DNA from: Mesorhabditis belari
Lineage: Eukaryota > Nematoda > Chromadorea > Rhabditida > Rhabditidae
Direction of reading: 5' to 3'
DNA length: 64,000 nucleotides
Assembly: GCA_958450365.1 (NCBI GenBank)
Contig: CAUEEP010000914.1
Location: 1,254,501-1,318,500 of the forward strand
Shown: positions 54,101-63,300 of the stretch, one piece after another
Numbering within the stretch: the stretch's first letter is position 1
Layout: each line of letters starts with the position of its first letter
Notes under the pieces: generated by a model
The model's database searches: none
Seen by the model: only the letters and a program-made list of their open reading frames with translations
Told to the model about the DNA's origin: nothing
Position numbers and translations under genes: made by a program

Positions 54101-55977
54101 GAGAAATGGGACCGATCCATCGTTGGAGTCAGGGGGAACGAGTGAAACATCTCAATGGTTGGGAGCAAGAAACAAGACTGGTTAAAGGCTGGCTAGGTAC
54201 AGGCTGACTGGCTGGCTAGGTACAGGCTGGCTGGCTGGCTAGCTACAGGCTGGCTGGCTGGCTGGCTAGGTACAGGCTGGCTGGCTGGCTGGCTAGGTAC
54301 CGGCTGGCTGGCTAGCTGGCTGGCTAGCTACAGGCTGGCTAGCTGGCTGGCTAGCTACAGGCTGGCTAGCTGGCTGGCTACAAGCTGACTGGTTGGCTGG
54401 CTGCCTACAGACTTGGCTGGCTTGCTTGGCTTAAATAATGACTCAGCTAATGCTGATCCAGGTCTGGCTTGGCTCTAGTACAAGCTTGACTTAAATTTAG
54501 ACCAGTAAATTAAATATTTGAGTCTACAGTACCCTACAGTACCCTACAGTAGTCAGGTTTCTTGAATAAGTGCCTCCTTACGAAAGCTTCTCCTTGACTA
54601 CAATGATTTTACAGTACCCACAGTGCCTACAATAGCTGTCTACAGTACCCCAGCCTAGTAGCCAGATCACTGTAGACGCTTGGATCACTGTAGACGCCAG
54701 CTGTAGACAACTGTAGGTCACTGTAGACACTGTAGACCTGTAGGGATACGGTAGGGATACTGGCCATCGTAGGGATACTATAGGGATACTGTAGAGTCTG
54801 CAGTACCTCACAATAGCCTCATAGTAGCCCTACAGTACCCCGTCTCTCTACAGTACCTACAAAAGTACTAGCTGATGCAGTGTAGCAAGTTTTACAAGCC
54901 GTTTTACTCTAGTATGACCCTAGCTAACTCTAGAGTACTGGATCTATCTATGCAGTACTGGCTTGACTACTGGCCAATCGTAGCTGTAACCAGGTCAGCT
55001 CTAACTGCCAATATTTGAGGGATTACGGTAGGCAGTATATTGTAGAAGCCAGTCATTAGCCATTAGATCAGGACCAAGATACTGTAAACTCTAGATTGAA
55101 TGAAAGAAACATTTACAGTTGTTTCACTTCACTGGACTCCTCTCTATCACTTCGTCTAACCGCTCCTCTCATTTTTCTCAATATTGATCAATTCTGGAAG
55201 ACGTTGAAGAGGATTTTAAAGGAGAATCCAGTGCCATTGTAATTGAGTTATCTCTAGATTTTCTCTAGATTTCTCTAGACTATCTCTAGATCTGTTTAAA
55301 TCATAATCTTAATCTTAACCTTTAAGAGCTAACATTGATCTGAATGGCTCGAATCTGAAGGGATTGAAGGTCAATCTGCTTGTAATTGATTGTCAGTCGA
55401 TGATTGCCATTGACACAATGGGAGCAAAGGCTATTTATGAGGTATTAGAGGAGTTAGGGTTACTGTAGAGTAGATCAAGAGCTAGATCTAGAGCTAGAGC
55501 TAGATCTAGAGCTAGAGCTAGATCTAGAGCTAGATCAAGATCTAGAGCTAGAGCTAGATCTAGAGCTAGAGCTAGATCTAGAGCTAGATCAAGATCTAGA
55601 GCTAGAGCTAGATCTAGAGCTAGAGCTAGATCTAGAGCTAGATCAAGAGCTAGATCTAGATCAAGCTCAAGATCTAGCTCTAGATCTTTAACTTCAAAAC
55701 TTTAAACCCTAGGCTTTCAACTACAGTCAGAATCGTGGTTACACTGTGCACTTTTGCGGGCTGAATGGTAAGAGTTAAAAGAAAAGATATTCAGCTAAAA
55801 GAGAAACAAAAAGATCTTCAACTAAAAGAGAAGCGAAAAGATATTCAGCTAACGTTTAAATGCAAATTTCAGCTAGCAAATTTCAGCCAGCAAATTTCAG
55901 AAAGCGTGCTTTGCGTCTTGCGTAAATTCCCTCAATTCGATGCTTTGGTGGATTCATTTTGCGAGCAGAAACTCTGA
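48112..55977 (+). CDS. SLC26/SulP anion transporter with STAS domain
   Basis: Multi-pass plasma-membrane anion exchanger or channel (worm sulp genes). The first recognised exon (to 48270) reads HLLHKRLPILKWFPAYRWRE and DLIGDLTGGFTMGVMHVSEG, the conserved start of the SulP core. ATG 48112 is in frame, but a further N-terminal exon upstream is likely. Later exons: GMAYAPLTGLRPVNGLFTSL (50215-50331), GFAVICLMVGSTISR (50720-50900), IVMGLCQLHVLISFLSDQVI and AGFTTGAAVHVMTSQL (51135-51300), 51655-51821, GTMFSRFFSLSDLYGVAIIG (52061-52140), GLPTPSLPDFS..KLFAKKHLYKLDVKQ (53184-53336), 53521-53615, 53656-53752, 53810-53900 and 53946-54051. The STAS domain is in exons 55119-55241 (RLTAPLIFLNIDQFWKTLK), 55328-55440 (LLVIDCQSMIAIDTMGAKAI) and two more, ending KFPQFDALVDSFCEQKL and TGA at 55975-55977. 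AATAAA follows near 56044. An open frame into STAS needs the weak donor at 54158. Confidence 0.85.
48325..49138. mobile_element. Inverted-repeat element in the first transporter intron
   Basis: The left end ATTGGATTGGTGAATTGAAA then ACTGCCGG is repeated inverted at the right end (CCGGCAGTTTTCAATTCACC then AACCCAAT, about 49105-49136). A direct copy of the left end lies at 48670. Inner segments AAAGAAACCCATTTTTGTGT and AAAAGTTGTAGAGAA occur twice direct and once inverted. No transposase frame. Confidence 0.7.
49297..49835. repeat. Tandem duplication carrying three CRE-plus-CCAAT motifs
   Basis: A segment of about 300 bases starting ATTTCTTTCTCATTTCAAAA is present at 49310 and again at 49636. 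Each contains TCCCATCGACTATCTCCAAA and TGGCGGGCGGTGACGTCAAT, then TGGAATGCGACGT; a third shorter copy is at 49567-49612. TGACGTCAATTGG combines a CRE octamer with an inverted CCAAT box, three times in 330 bases. Intron of the transporter. Confidence 0.75.
49958..50085 (+). pseudogene. Mosaic pseudo-exon made from transporter exons 2 and 3
   Basis: ACTAGCTATTACTTTAGGCA and TGGCATACGC.CCATTGACC copy the intron end and start of the true exon 2 (50190-50240). They are joined straight to CGCTACCAAGTTGAACGAGA and GTCCGCCTTATATACGCGAC, which copies 50917-50962 at the 3' side of exon 3. In the transporter frame it reads GMAYAPLT then a stop. It keeps a perfect acceptor and so could act as a poison exon. 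Confidence 0.75.
50440..50720. repeat. Purine-rich GAAGAAGAGGAAG tracts around a tRNA-like sequence
   Basis: A (GAAGAA/GAGGAA)n tract at 50443-50520 and a GAAAGATAAGGGGGAAGAAG repeat (four copies) at 50640-50712 flank the tRNA-like block. Transporter intron. Confidence 0.7.
50545..50620 (-). tRNA. tRNA-like sequence, probably a pseudogene
   Basis: On the minus strand TTGCTCAGTGGTTAGAGC is a textbook A box with a paired D stem (GCTC/GAGC), and GGTCGAGGGTTCAATC is a good B box. The anticodon stem TGGT/ACCA is short and base 33 is not T. The acceptor ends do not pair. It sits in a transporter intron in antisense orientation. Confidence 0.45.
51369..51645. repeat. Tandem repeat of GAAGTCTAGAGGACACAAAC units
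   Basis: About eight copies of a 33- to 35-base unit ending CTGTACCCCTA, in the intron before the 51655 exon. CTAGAAGTCTAGAGG is partly palindromic. Confidence 0.8.
51862..52032. repeat. 12-bp tandem array GTGCCAGAAAGT with an inverted leader
   Basis: Ten perfect copies of AGTGTGCCAGAA (51913-52030). Before it, at 51868-51897, the complement ACACTTTTTGGCACACTTTC appears, so transcript RNA could fold back. The array is open in several frames (VPESVPES, CQKVCQKV), but splicing from 51821 to 52061 skips it and no coding role is supported. Confidence 0.85.
52585..52762. repeat. GGCTGGCAAGCTGGCTGGC tandem repeats
   Basis: Irregular 4-, 8- and 12-base units (GGCT, GGCAAGCT, TGACAAGCT). A related GGCTGGCTAGGTACA array fills 54185-54425. 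Both are in transporter introns. Confidence 0.8.
52905..52995 (+). pseudogene. tRNA-like relic next to a TTAATGGTC array
   Basis: AATGGTCTAGTGGACAGTC resembles an A box and CAAGTTCGAGTCCCAC a B box, 55 bases apart. Directly before it (52884-52910) TTAATGGTC is repeated three times, the same sequence as the start of the A-box region. Stems are not convincing. Confidence 0.35.
53337..53488. repeat. 10-bp array AGAGCCAGCC starting at a splice donor
   Basis: The exon ends CTGGACGTGAAACAG and the intron opens GTGAGCCAGAGCCAGCC, running into about 15 decamer copies with no unique sequence between donor and array. Two CGAGTCAGCC variants occur near the end. The acceptor is at 53520 (TTTCTAG). Confidence 0.9.
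54180..54425. repeat. GGCTGGCTAGGTACA tandem array
   Basis: Starts about 25 bases after the donor of the exon ending at 54157 (or immediately after an alternative donor at 54180). Contains about nine units of GGCTGG, CTAGCTACA and GGTACAGG. Confidence 0.8.
55470..55692. repeat. AGATCTAGAGCT tandem array in the STAS-coding region
   Basis: Built from the palindromes AGATCT, TAGAGCTA and GCTAGATC in 6- and 12-base units, about 18 copies. It begins some 25 bases after the donor at 55441 and ends about 30 bases before the next exon. Confidence 0.85.
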
Positions 55978-56274
55978 TGCTAAATTTCTCCATCGAATCG
56001 ATCTCATTGCTGTTTTTTTGGAAAACATGCTTTCCAGAATTCATAATAAATCTGAAAAAAACTTTTATTTAACAAAATATCGAAAGAATCATTGCTAGAG
56101 ATCGTATGAGAATATTGAGACAAGATCGGGGAATCAGAAAGAAAAGAAAAAGCGCTAGAACCCGTATCGAATAGAGAATTTCAATCAGAATGAGCAGAAT
56201 CACAGTTAAGAATTGAGAGATCTTGAAAATAGACAAAAATAGAGAAAAATAGACAAAAGAGTTGAGCGTAGGGT

Positions 56275-56640
56275 TATTGGAAAGGTAAGAGACAGGTTCT
56301 AACCTGTTCTAACCTTGCCTGGAGTTATTGGAAAGATAAGAGACAGGTTCTAACCCGTTCTAACCTTGCCTGGAGTTATTGGAAAGGTAAGAGACAGGTT
56401 CTAACCCGTTCTAACCTTGCCTGGAGTTATTGGGAAGGTAAGAGACAGGTTCTAACCCGTTCTGACCTTGCCTGGAGTTATTGGGAAGGTAAGAGACAGA
56501 GTCTAACGTTCTGATCTTGCCTGGCGTTACTGAAAAGGTAAGAGACAGGTTCTAACCCGTACTAACCTTGCCTGGTTATTGGAAAGGTAAGAGACAGAGT
56601 CAGATCAGGTTCTAACCCGTTCTTCCCCTGCCTAGCCTAG
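56275..56640. repeat. 51-bp minisatellite with a splice-donor consensus in each unit
   Basis: Seven copies of GGAAAGGTAAGAGACAGGTT, CTAACCCGTTCTAACCTTGC, CTGGAGTTATT. Every unit carries AAAGGTAAGAG, a near-perfect 5' splice site. It lies about 300 bases past the transporter stop. Confidence 0.85.
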
Positions 56641-56711
56641 TCTATTTCTCCTTACAATATCCTGGCCGAGTCTAATCTTTCTGAACATCCAGGAAAGGTT
56701 AAAACATTGCT

Positions 56712-56812
56712 GATCTTCAACTCAACTCAAACCAAATGAACTCAACCCAATTCAAATCAAACCAATTCAAATCAAACTAATTCAAATCAACTCAACTCAA
56801 CTCAAATCAAAG
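56712..56812. repeat. CAAATCAAACCAATT tandem repeat
   Basis: About ten copies of a 10- to 15-base unit (CAACTCAA, TTCAAATCAAAC). Confidence 0.7.
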
Positions 56813-57079
56813 TGTTGTCAAATCGGTAACGGTCCAAGAAGAGTGTTGGTTGCTTCGGAGATGAAAGACGCAAAATGATTGGGATTTGTGGATGGTAAAG
56901 GATGCATTGAGTGATGCATTGAGGGAAGACTGTCCTGGAATCGAGTAGTAATATAGTTTAACTGATGGTTGACAATCTAGAAGACTACAGATCAATCGAC
57001 CATCAATCGATCAATCGTTCTGATCTTTCTGGAGATGAATCAAGTCTATTTGGTCTTAAGTTAAGTCCATCAAAGTCCA

Positions 57080-57245
57080 TCGAAGCTTTGATTTGGATCT
57101 GGCTTTGATCCTGGGCTTGGCTTTAATCCTGGACTTGGCTTTGATCTGGGCCTGGCTTTGATCTGGGCCTGGCTTTGATCCTGGGCTTGGCTTTAATCCT
57201 GGACTTGGCTTTGATCTGGGCCTGGCTTTGATCCTGGTTCTAGAC
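57080..57245. repeat. GGCTTTGATCTGGGCCTGG tandem repeat
   Basis: Alternating GGCTTTGATCYGGGCYTGG and GGCTTTAATCCTGGACTTG units, about nine copies. The minus-strand frame (SPGLKPSPG) is a by-product of the repeat. Confidence 0.75.
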
Positions 57246-58003
57246 CGGAGATGACCTTGAATCTGTTCCTGATCGGGTTCTAGCCTAGCGAAGTTCGATC
57301 GATTCAATCGTTCAACTTTCTTTAACCTTAAGCCAAAGTCTTAAGCCAAAATCCTTAACCCAAAATCTTTTACAATATTTTAAATGTCTTACTGTAGATT
57401 GTCCAAATTGTAACTCTCCACATAATCGATTATTTGATGGAAATGTTTGATGATCGGTTCGCGGTGTCACAATGACTGAATGTGGCTCAAGCAAGTGATT
57501 GGGTTGGTTTAGAGGAAGCTTCTAAAATTGTATGTCATCATGAATCAATTTCTTTTGACAAACCTAGCAACCTGGCAAACCTTTTTGGCAAATCTAATAG
57601 AGAAACCCTTTAATGAGGACAATATTCCCGTCGTCTCTCTAATGCACCGTCTCTCTCTAATGGTCGAGCCGAGTTGGTCACTATTTTCTCGTTTCCAATT
57701 TCTCCCAGAAGCTCAACACTCAAATCATCGTCAAGATCTCATCGTCAGCTACATTTTCCGACCCCACATCGATAGGTTCTGATAAGCGGTTCTCGAGATC
57801 TCGAGGAATTTAGGCAATGCTATTAGAGAGAAGACAGTATTTTGTAGGGAATTCAATTCTGCGTCGATTTTTATCAAATTTGTGAGTTTAAGTTAAAAAT
57901 TGCGGGCGCTACAACGTTTCACTGTACCGTATCCACCTGATATCGTACTATTGTAGGTCTACCGTATCCACCTGATACTGTGCTGTACTGTATATAGCCT
58001 ATA
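57246..58003. other. Intergenic between transporter and bHLH-PAS gene, no gene supported
   Basis: An open frame at 57528-57782 has normal composition but no recognised domain, and no linked exon was found. TACCGTA/CTGTAC words are frequent from 57920. Confidence 0.35.
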
Positions 58004-58567
58004 CTAGGTTGGTGCAAATGAAAATTTTTTTTTTAAAAAAAAAAAAATTCCCAAAAAATTTTTTTAAAAAAAATTTTTTAAAACAAAAAAAACCAAATAT
58101 ATTATTATATCCTCCCCCAATTTTTTAAAATTTTATTTACTTCCCCTCAAAAAAAAATATTTTTTTTTATAAAAAAAAAAATTTTTTCCCCAAATTTTTT
58201 TTTTTTTATTTTTTAAAATTTAATTTCAAAAATAAATTTAATAAATATAAAAAAAAAAAAAAAAGGAATTTTAATTTTTTTTATATTGGCTAATATTTTA
58301 AATTTTTTTTTTTTTTTTTTTTTTTTTCTTTATAAATTTTTTTTTTTGGGGGGGTGTTTTATTATTTAGGGGGGAAAATTAGAGAGGGGGGGTATGTTTT
58401 TTTTTCCAAAAAATATTTCTTCCTCTTTTTTTTTTTTTTTTAAAGAAAAAAAGTTTTTTTTTTTTTTTTCTCCAAATAAAAAAAAAAAAAAAAAAATATA
58501 TATTTTCACACACAAAAAAACAACACCTTTCTCCCCCAAAAACCAATAATGGTATTTAATTTGTTTT

Positions 58568-58598
<31 letters not shown>

Positions 58599-58817
58599 TT
58601 TTATAAAATTTATAAATATATATTATTTTTTTAAAATTATATAAAAAAAATATAAAAAAATTTTTATTTATTTAATTAAAAAAAAAAATTGTATAATATT
58701 TTTTTTTTCTAATATTTTTCTTACAAAATTTTTTATATTCAAATTTTTTATATTTTTTTTTTATTTAATTTATTTATTTTTTATATATTTTTTTTTTTTG
58801 TGTTTTTTTGGGTTTTT

Positions 58818-58871
<54 letters not shown>

Positions 58872-59100
58872 CGGTTTTTTTTTTTTTTTTTTTTTTGGTT
58901 TTTTTTTTCTCACGAATTTTTTAAAAAATATTGTTTTTATAAATTTTTTTTAAATACCCCCTTAATAAAAGGAGAAAAATTAAAAATATTTTTTATAGGT
59001 GTATTTTATATATAAAAAAAAAAAAGACAAAATTTCTATAAAAAAAAAAATTAAAAAAAAATAAAAAAAAAAAAAAAAAAAATAAAAAAAAAAAAAAAAA

Positions 59101-59188
<88 letters not shown>

Positions 59189-59235
59189 AAAAAAAAAAAT
59201 ATAAAAAAAAAACAATAAAAAAAAAAAACTAATAC
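58004..59235. other. A/T homopolymer-rich stretch beginning at a mariner-type terminal repeat
   Basis: TTAGGTTGGTGCAAATGAAAA-like ends are typical of mariner elements; here ACTAGGTTGGTGCAAATGAA at 58002-58021 is followed at once by 1.2 kb of runs of T, A and occasional G or C (lengths up to about 50). No frame, repeat unit or domain can be read. This looks like unresolved or poorly polished sequence rather than normal genomic DNA. Confidence 0.6.
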
Positions 59236-59815
59236 GTCGTAGCCGATTATGAATAAGTGGGTCTAGAGGCGTCCAACCATCAAGTATTTGGTATCATTCA
59301 ACGCAGAATCATTCATAATTATGCTAAATTTTTGCTAAAGGAAAAGAAATTAGAGCAAAAAAGAACTCTTGGTTCGAGAGAAAACTTTGAAGTCTCGTAA
59401 TTGTTTTTCCTTTTATCCAATCTTTCTAATTTAAAAAATTTAGCATAATTATGGATGATTCTGCGTTGAATGATACCAAACAGTTAATGGTTGGATGCCT
59501 CTAGACTCACTTATTCATAATCGACTACGATAGACTGTATACAGTACAGTTCAGTACAGGCGTCCAACCATCAAGTTTTTAGTATCATTCAACGCAGAAT
59601 TATTGATAATTATGTTAAATTTTTTAAGTTAGAAAGATTGGATAAAAGGAAAAGAAATTACGGGACTTCAAAGTTTTCTCTCGAACAAAGAGTTCTTTTC
59701 TGCTCTAATTTCTTTTCCTTTTATCCAATCTTTCTAATTTAAAAAATTTAGCATAATTATGAATGATTCTGCGTTGAATGATACCAAATACTTGATGGTT
59801 GAACGAGCCTAAACC
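59236..59815. repeat. Inverted and direct copies of a 250-bp hairpin unit
   Basis: GTCCAACCATCAAGT, GGTATCATTCAACGCAGAAT, ATAATTATGCTAAATTTT and GGAAAAGAAATTA occur at 59265-59350 and 59560-59660. Their complements lie at 59400-59510 and 59700-59805. Each half is itself a palindrome, so this is probably two adjacent copies of one hairpin element. Confidence 0.75.
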
Positions 59816-60079
59816 CACTCATTCATTGACCACTATCAGCTGAAACTCATAATCGGCTAGATCGATATATCTAGATTGATTACTATAAAATCTATAAATA
59901 ACCTTCTCCCCAATAGGGTAGTGTATCACTGAGTGTTTGACGGTTGACTCATCCAAGTGACACATTGACGATTGAATTGAGAGGTTGTCTAAAAGTTGGA
60001 TAGAAATAGCTAGCTATTGAAGTCTAGAGCTTTCTAGAGATGTTTGTAAAGAGCTTCGATAGCTTCTAAAGCTTATCAA

Positions 60080-60290
60080 GATCAGCTATGAGCTATGAGC
60101 TATGAGCTATGAGCTATCAGCTATCAGTTATCAGCTATCAGTTATCAGCTACCAGCTATCAGCTATCAGCTATCAGCTATCAGCTATCAGCTATCAGCTA
60201 TCAGCTATCAGCTATCAGCTATGAGCTATCAGCTATCAGCTACCAGCTATCAGCTATCAGCTATCAGCTATCAGCTATCAGCTAAAGCTT
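60080..60290. repeat. 7-bp array AGCTATC/AGCTATG
   Basis: About 30 copies of AGCTATC with AGCTATG, AGTTATC and AGCTACC variants, ending 55 bases before the last exon of the bHLH-PAS gene. Confidence 0.9.
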
Positions 60291-60345
60291 ACAATAGCTT
60301 CTAAAACTACCGTAATCTTTATCTAATCGTAATCGTTATCTTTAA

Positions 60346-63300
60346 CTCAAACTCTAGCTATCAAACCGTTTGCAGCTGGCCAATGATAGTCGAATCCAGG
60401 CAAAACTTCAGGGAATGACGGGAAAATCGGTGGATAGGTCATTGAAACTGAAATTGGTCATTGAAATTGATCCTAAAGCTAAAGCTTATATTGTTCATGA
60501 TTAGTAATCAAGATTCATCACCATTTCTATCCATCACCATTTCTATCATTTAAAGTTAGTACTAGAGTCAAATCAGTGCTACGGTCGCGTCCGTTTTCTT
60601 CCTATTTGCGTTGCTATTTTGCAATTATTCGCGTCGCATTTTTCGCCCTTCTCTCCCTTCCCGAAATTCTTTTTTTTTTTTTTTTGGGTCTGCGGGCTTT
60701 TGCCTTCCCTCTTGGGGGACCTTGTTGTTTCATTTTTGATGCGCATGCTGTTTTTGTAATAGGTATTGTTGCATTTCGGTTCTGTACTAATAAACAGTAA
60801 CGTTATAAATTCACTTTACTTTATGCCTACCCTTCAGGTTTTAAATCCTGTTTAGATAACTGGTTTAACATTGTAGAGAGACTGTTTTACTAACATTTGT
60901 GTCACCATCGACGTAGTATCAATGCGATCCGTACTCTTCTCAAGAGTATTAATCTATTGTTGGATACTACGCGTTCTTGTTACGTTATAAGCGCTTTTGG
61001 GGAAACCCTTTTTAACCTTTTTGTGCAATTCGGCTATTCTGAAGCAAAATCATTCTCGATGATAAGGTTAAAGGGGGGTATTAATCGCGGCCGGGTGACG
61101 ATAAAAATTTTTTTACGGCAACCACCTATTTTTTTATTTTAATATCGCTGATTTTATTATAAAAAGAATAAAAATCACCCGGCTAGAGTGATTTGATGGG
61201 TTTACAAATTTTTGGATATACTGCAAGGCTCGCGTAGTTCATCTACAAGGTAAGTGCGAAAGTAAAGCAAAAGTCAGATATTATGTTTTCTTTTTGTTTT
61301 CTTTAGACTTTCGATCTACACTTTTGGTTTTTAACATCTCTAGATGCCTTTTTCCAGATGGAGATTTTATGTTTAAATAATGCAAAAGGCCATCAAAACA
61401 CCCTAAGCTATCTATTAGAGTGTGTTCCTCTCGAGTAATGCGTTTTCGAAAAGGCACCTATTTGAGAAAATTAAAACCACAAGCGACCACAAATGGAAAA
61501 AAGATCTAATTGTGTCAATTAAAGCGCTGAAAATGTCCTACGGTGGAGGAGATCCAGTCACTTCTGGTGAAGATGCGCTGGAAATTGATTAGATAGGAAG
61601 CCGATTTGAGAAACTGCTGTACTTGAGCGAAGATGAAAGTGAGCAAGAGGAAGAATTATTGATTAACAACTTATTTTTATTGTTTTTTGTGCTTTTTTAT
61701 TTTGTTTTTAAATTTATCTGCAATTAAAACTCAATCGATCTAGACTGTGCTGAGGTGTCTGATGAGTGACGAGCTTGTTTTTCTCCAAGCCTTGCAGTAT
61801 ATCCAAAAATTTGTAAACCCATCAAATCACTCTAGCCGGGTGATTTTTATTCTTTTTATAATAAAATCAGCGATACTAAAATAAAAAAACAGGTGGTTGC
61901 CGTAAAAAAAATTTTTATGGTCATCCGGCCGCGATTAATACCCCCCCCCTTTAAAGCGGGTCGCACCCCAAACTCTACGAAGTTGAGCCTAGTTGTCGAA
62001 TCAATATCGAATCAATATCGAATCAATATCGAACCAATGTCAAAACGAATCTAATCGATCAACCATGGGATACAGTAGCTTCTAAAGTCTCCACTTAGCT
62101 CCAAGTGACTTACAATTTGTTGGATAGATTCCTGAATTGCATAAATCAACAGGATTCCACTCGTTAGTGGTTGCTGGTTGCCAAGCGAGCAACTCTGACG
62201 GTAATTGAGTACATTGAGGGGTTAATTGAAGTCCATTCAGTCTGTCATCGCATTGTGGAGCCTAATATCTGTATTTGCATCATTTACCGTCATCTTACCG
62301 TTAAATGTAAAGTGGATTGAAGTGGAGACGCCCAGATATTCGTCTCATTTCCAGAAATCCCTCGTCCCTCGCTTCGATCTCCATCCACACAACCCAACTA
62401 AATTAGAAAGCTACTGATTGTAGATGGTGGCTACAGGGCTACAGGGCTACAGGGCTACAGGGCTACAGTAAGCAGTACAGTAAGCAGTACAGTACCCCTA
62501 CAGTAAGCAGTACAGTAACCTCTACAGTAACCTCTACAGTACCTCTTACATTCCCATACTATTCTCTAAAGTCCACTCACAATTTCTCCATTCGATAGAG
62601 CAGTAATTGCTGTCGCTTTTGCTTTCCGTTTGCGTCCTGTTTGAATAACAGATGGAGCGATTGTTGGGCTTTTTGAGGGACAAGTCGGGCTAAACTTGTT
62701 CTATTGCAGAAAAACAAGATCGTTGCTTCTCTTTATCTACACTCACATCGTTTGTGGATCGGATTGGTTGGTTTCCTCATCGTCGATTGAGTCTCGGTTC
62801 GTCGACATCGTGCCGATTGAGGGTAAAGCGGCGGCTGACTGAAAAAGGAGATTTGCTGGTTGGTACTGTACACTGACTGGCTAGCTATTGTAGTCAAGAC
62901 AAGTACCGTAACCCAGCAAGTCATCTGCCTATCATTGGGCTTTCCTGAATAGATCGCCCTGGCTACGGTATTTGATTACGGTATCTAGGATAAAGTACCG
63001 TACCCTAGCTACTCATACAGCCACAGTGACTGTCCTGGGTACGGTAGAAGGAGCTGATTATCCTAAGACGCTACGGTACGGTACAGTAGCTGAGTCTAAG
63101 CCTGAATAGATTACTGTAAACCTCACCTGCAAATTCCTGGGTGATTGCAGGAGTGAATCATCAAATGAGAGCAGTTTCGCTTTCAGTGACGAGCGCTTTT
63201 CAAGCAGCATCGACCCCTCCACTTCGCTAGAAATAGATGAAATAGATGGCTACAATAATCTATAGCTCAGTTAAGCCTTAGCCTAAGCCTGAGCCTGGGC

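Noticed and set aside
57528..57782. Last exon of the SLC26 gene
   Set aside because: The STAS domain already ends with a stop at 55977 followed by AATAAA, and the frame shows no SulP similarity.
58800..59015. Poly-Phe protein
   Set aside because: Translation of poly-T in a suspect low-complexity stretch.
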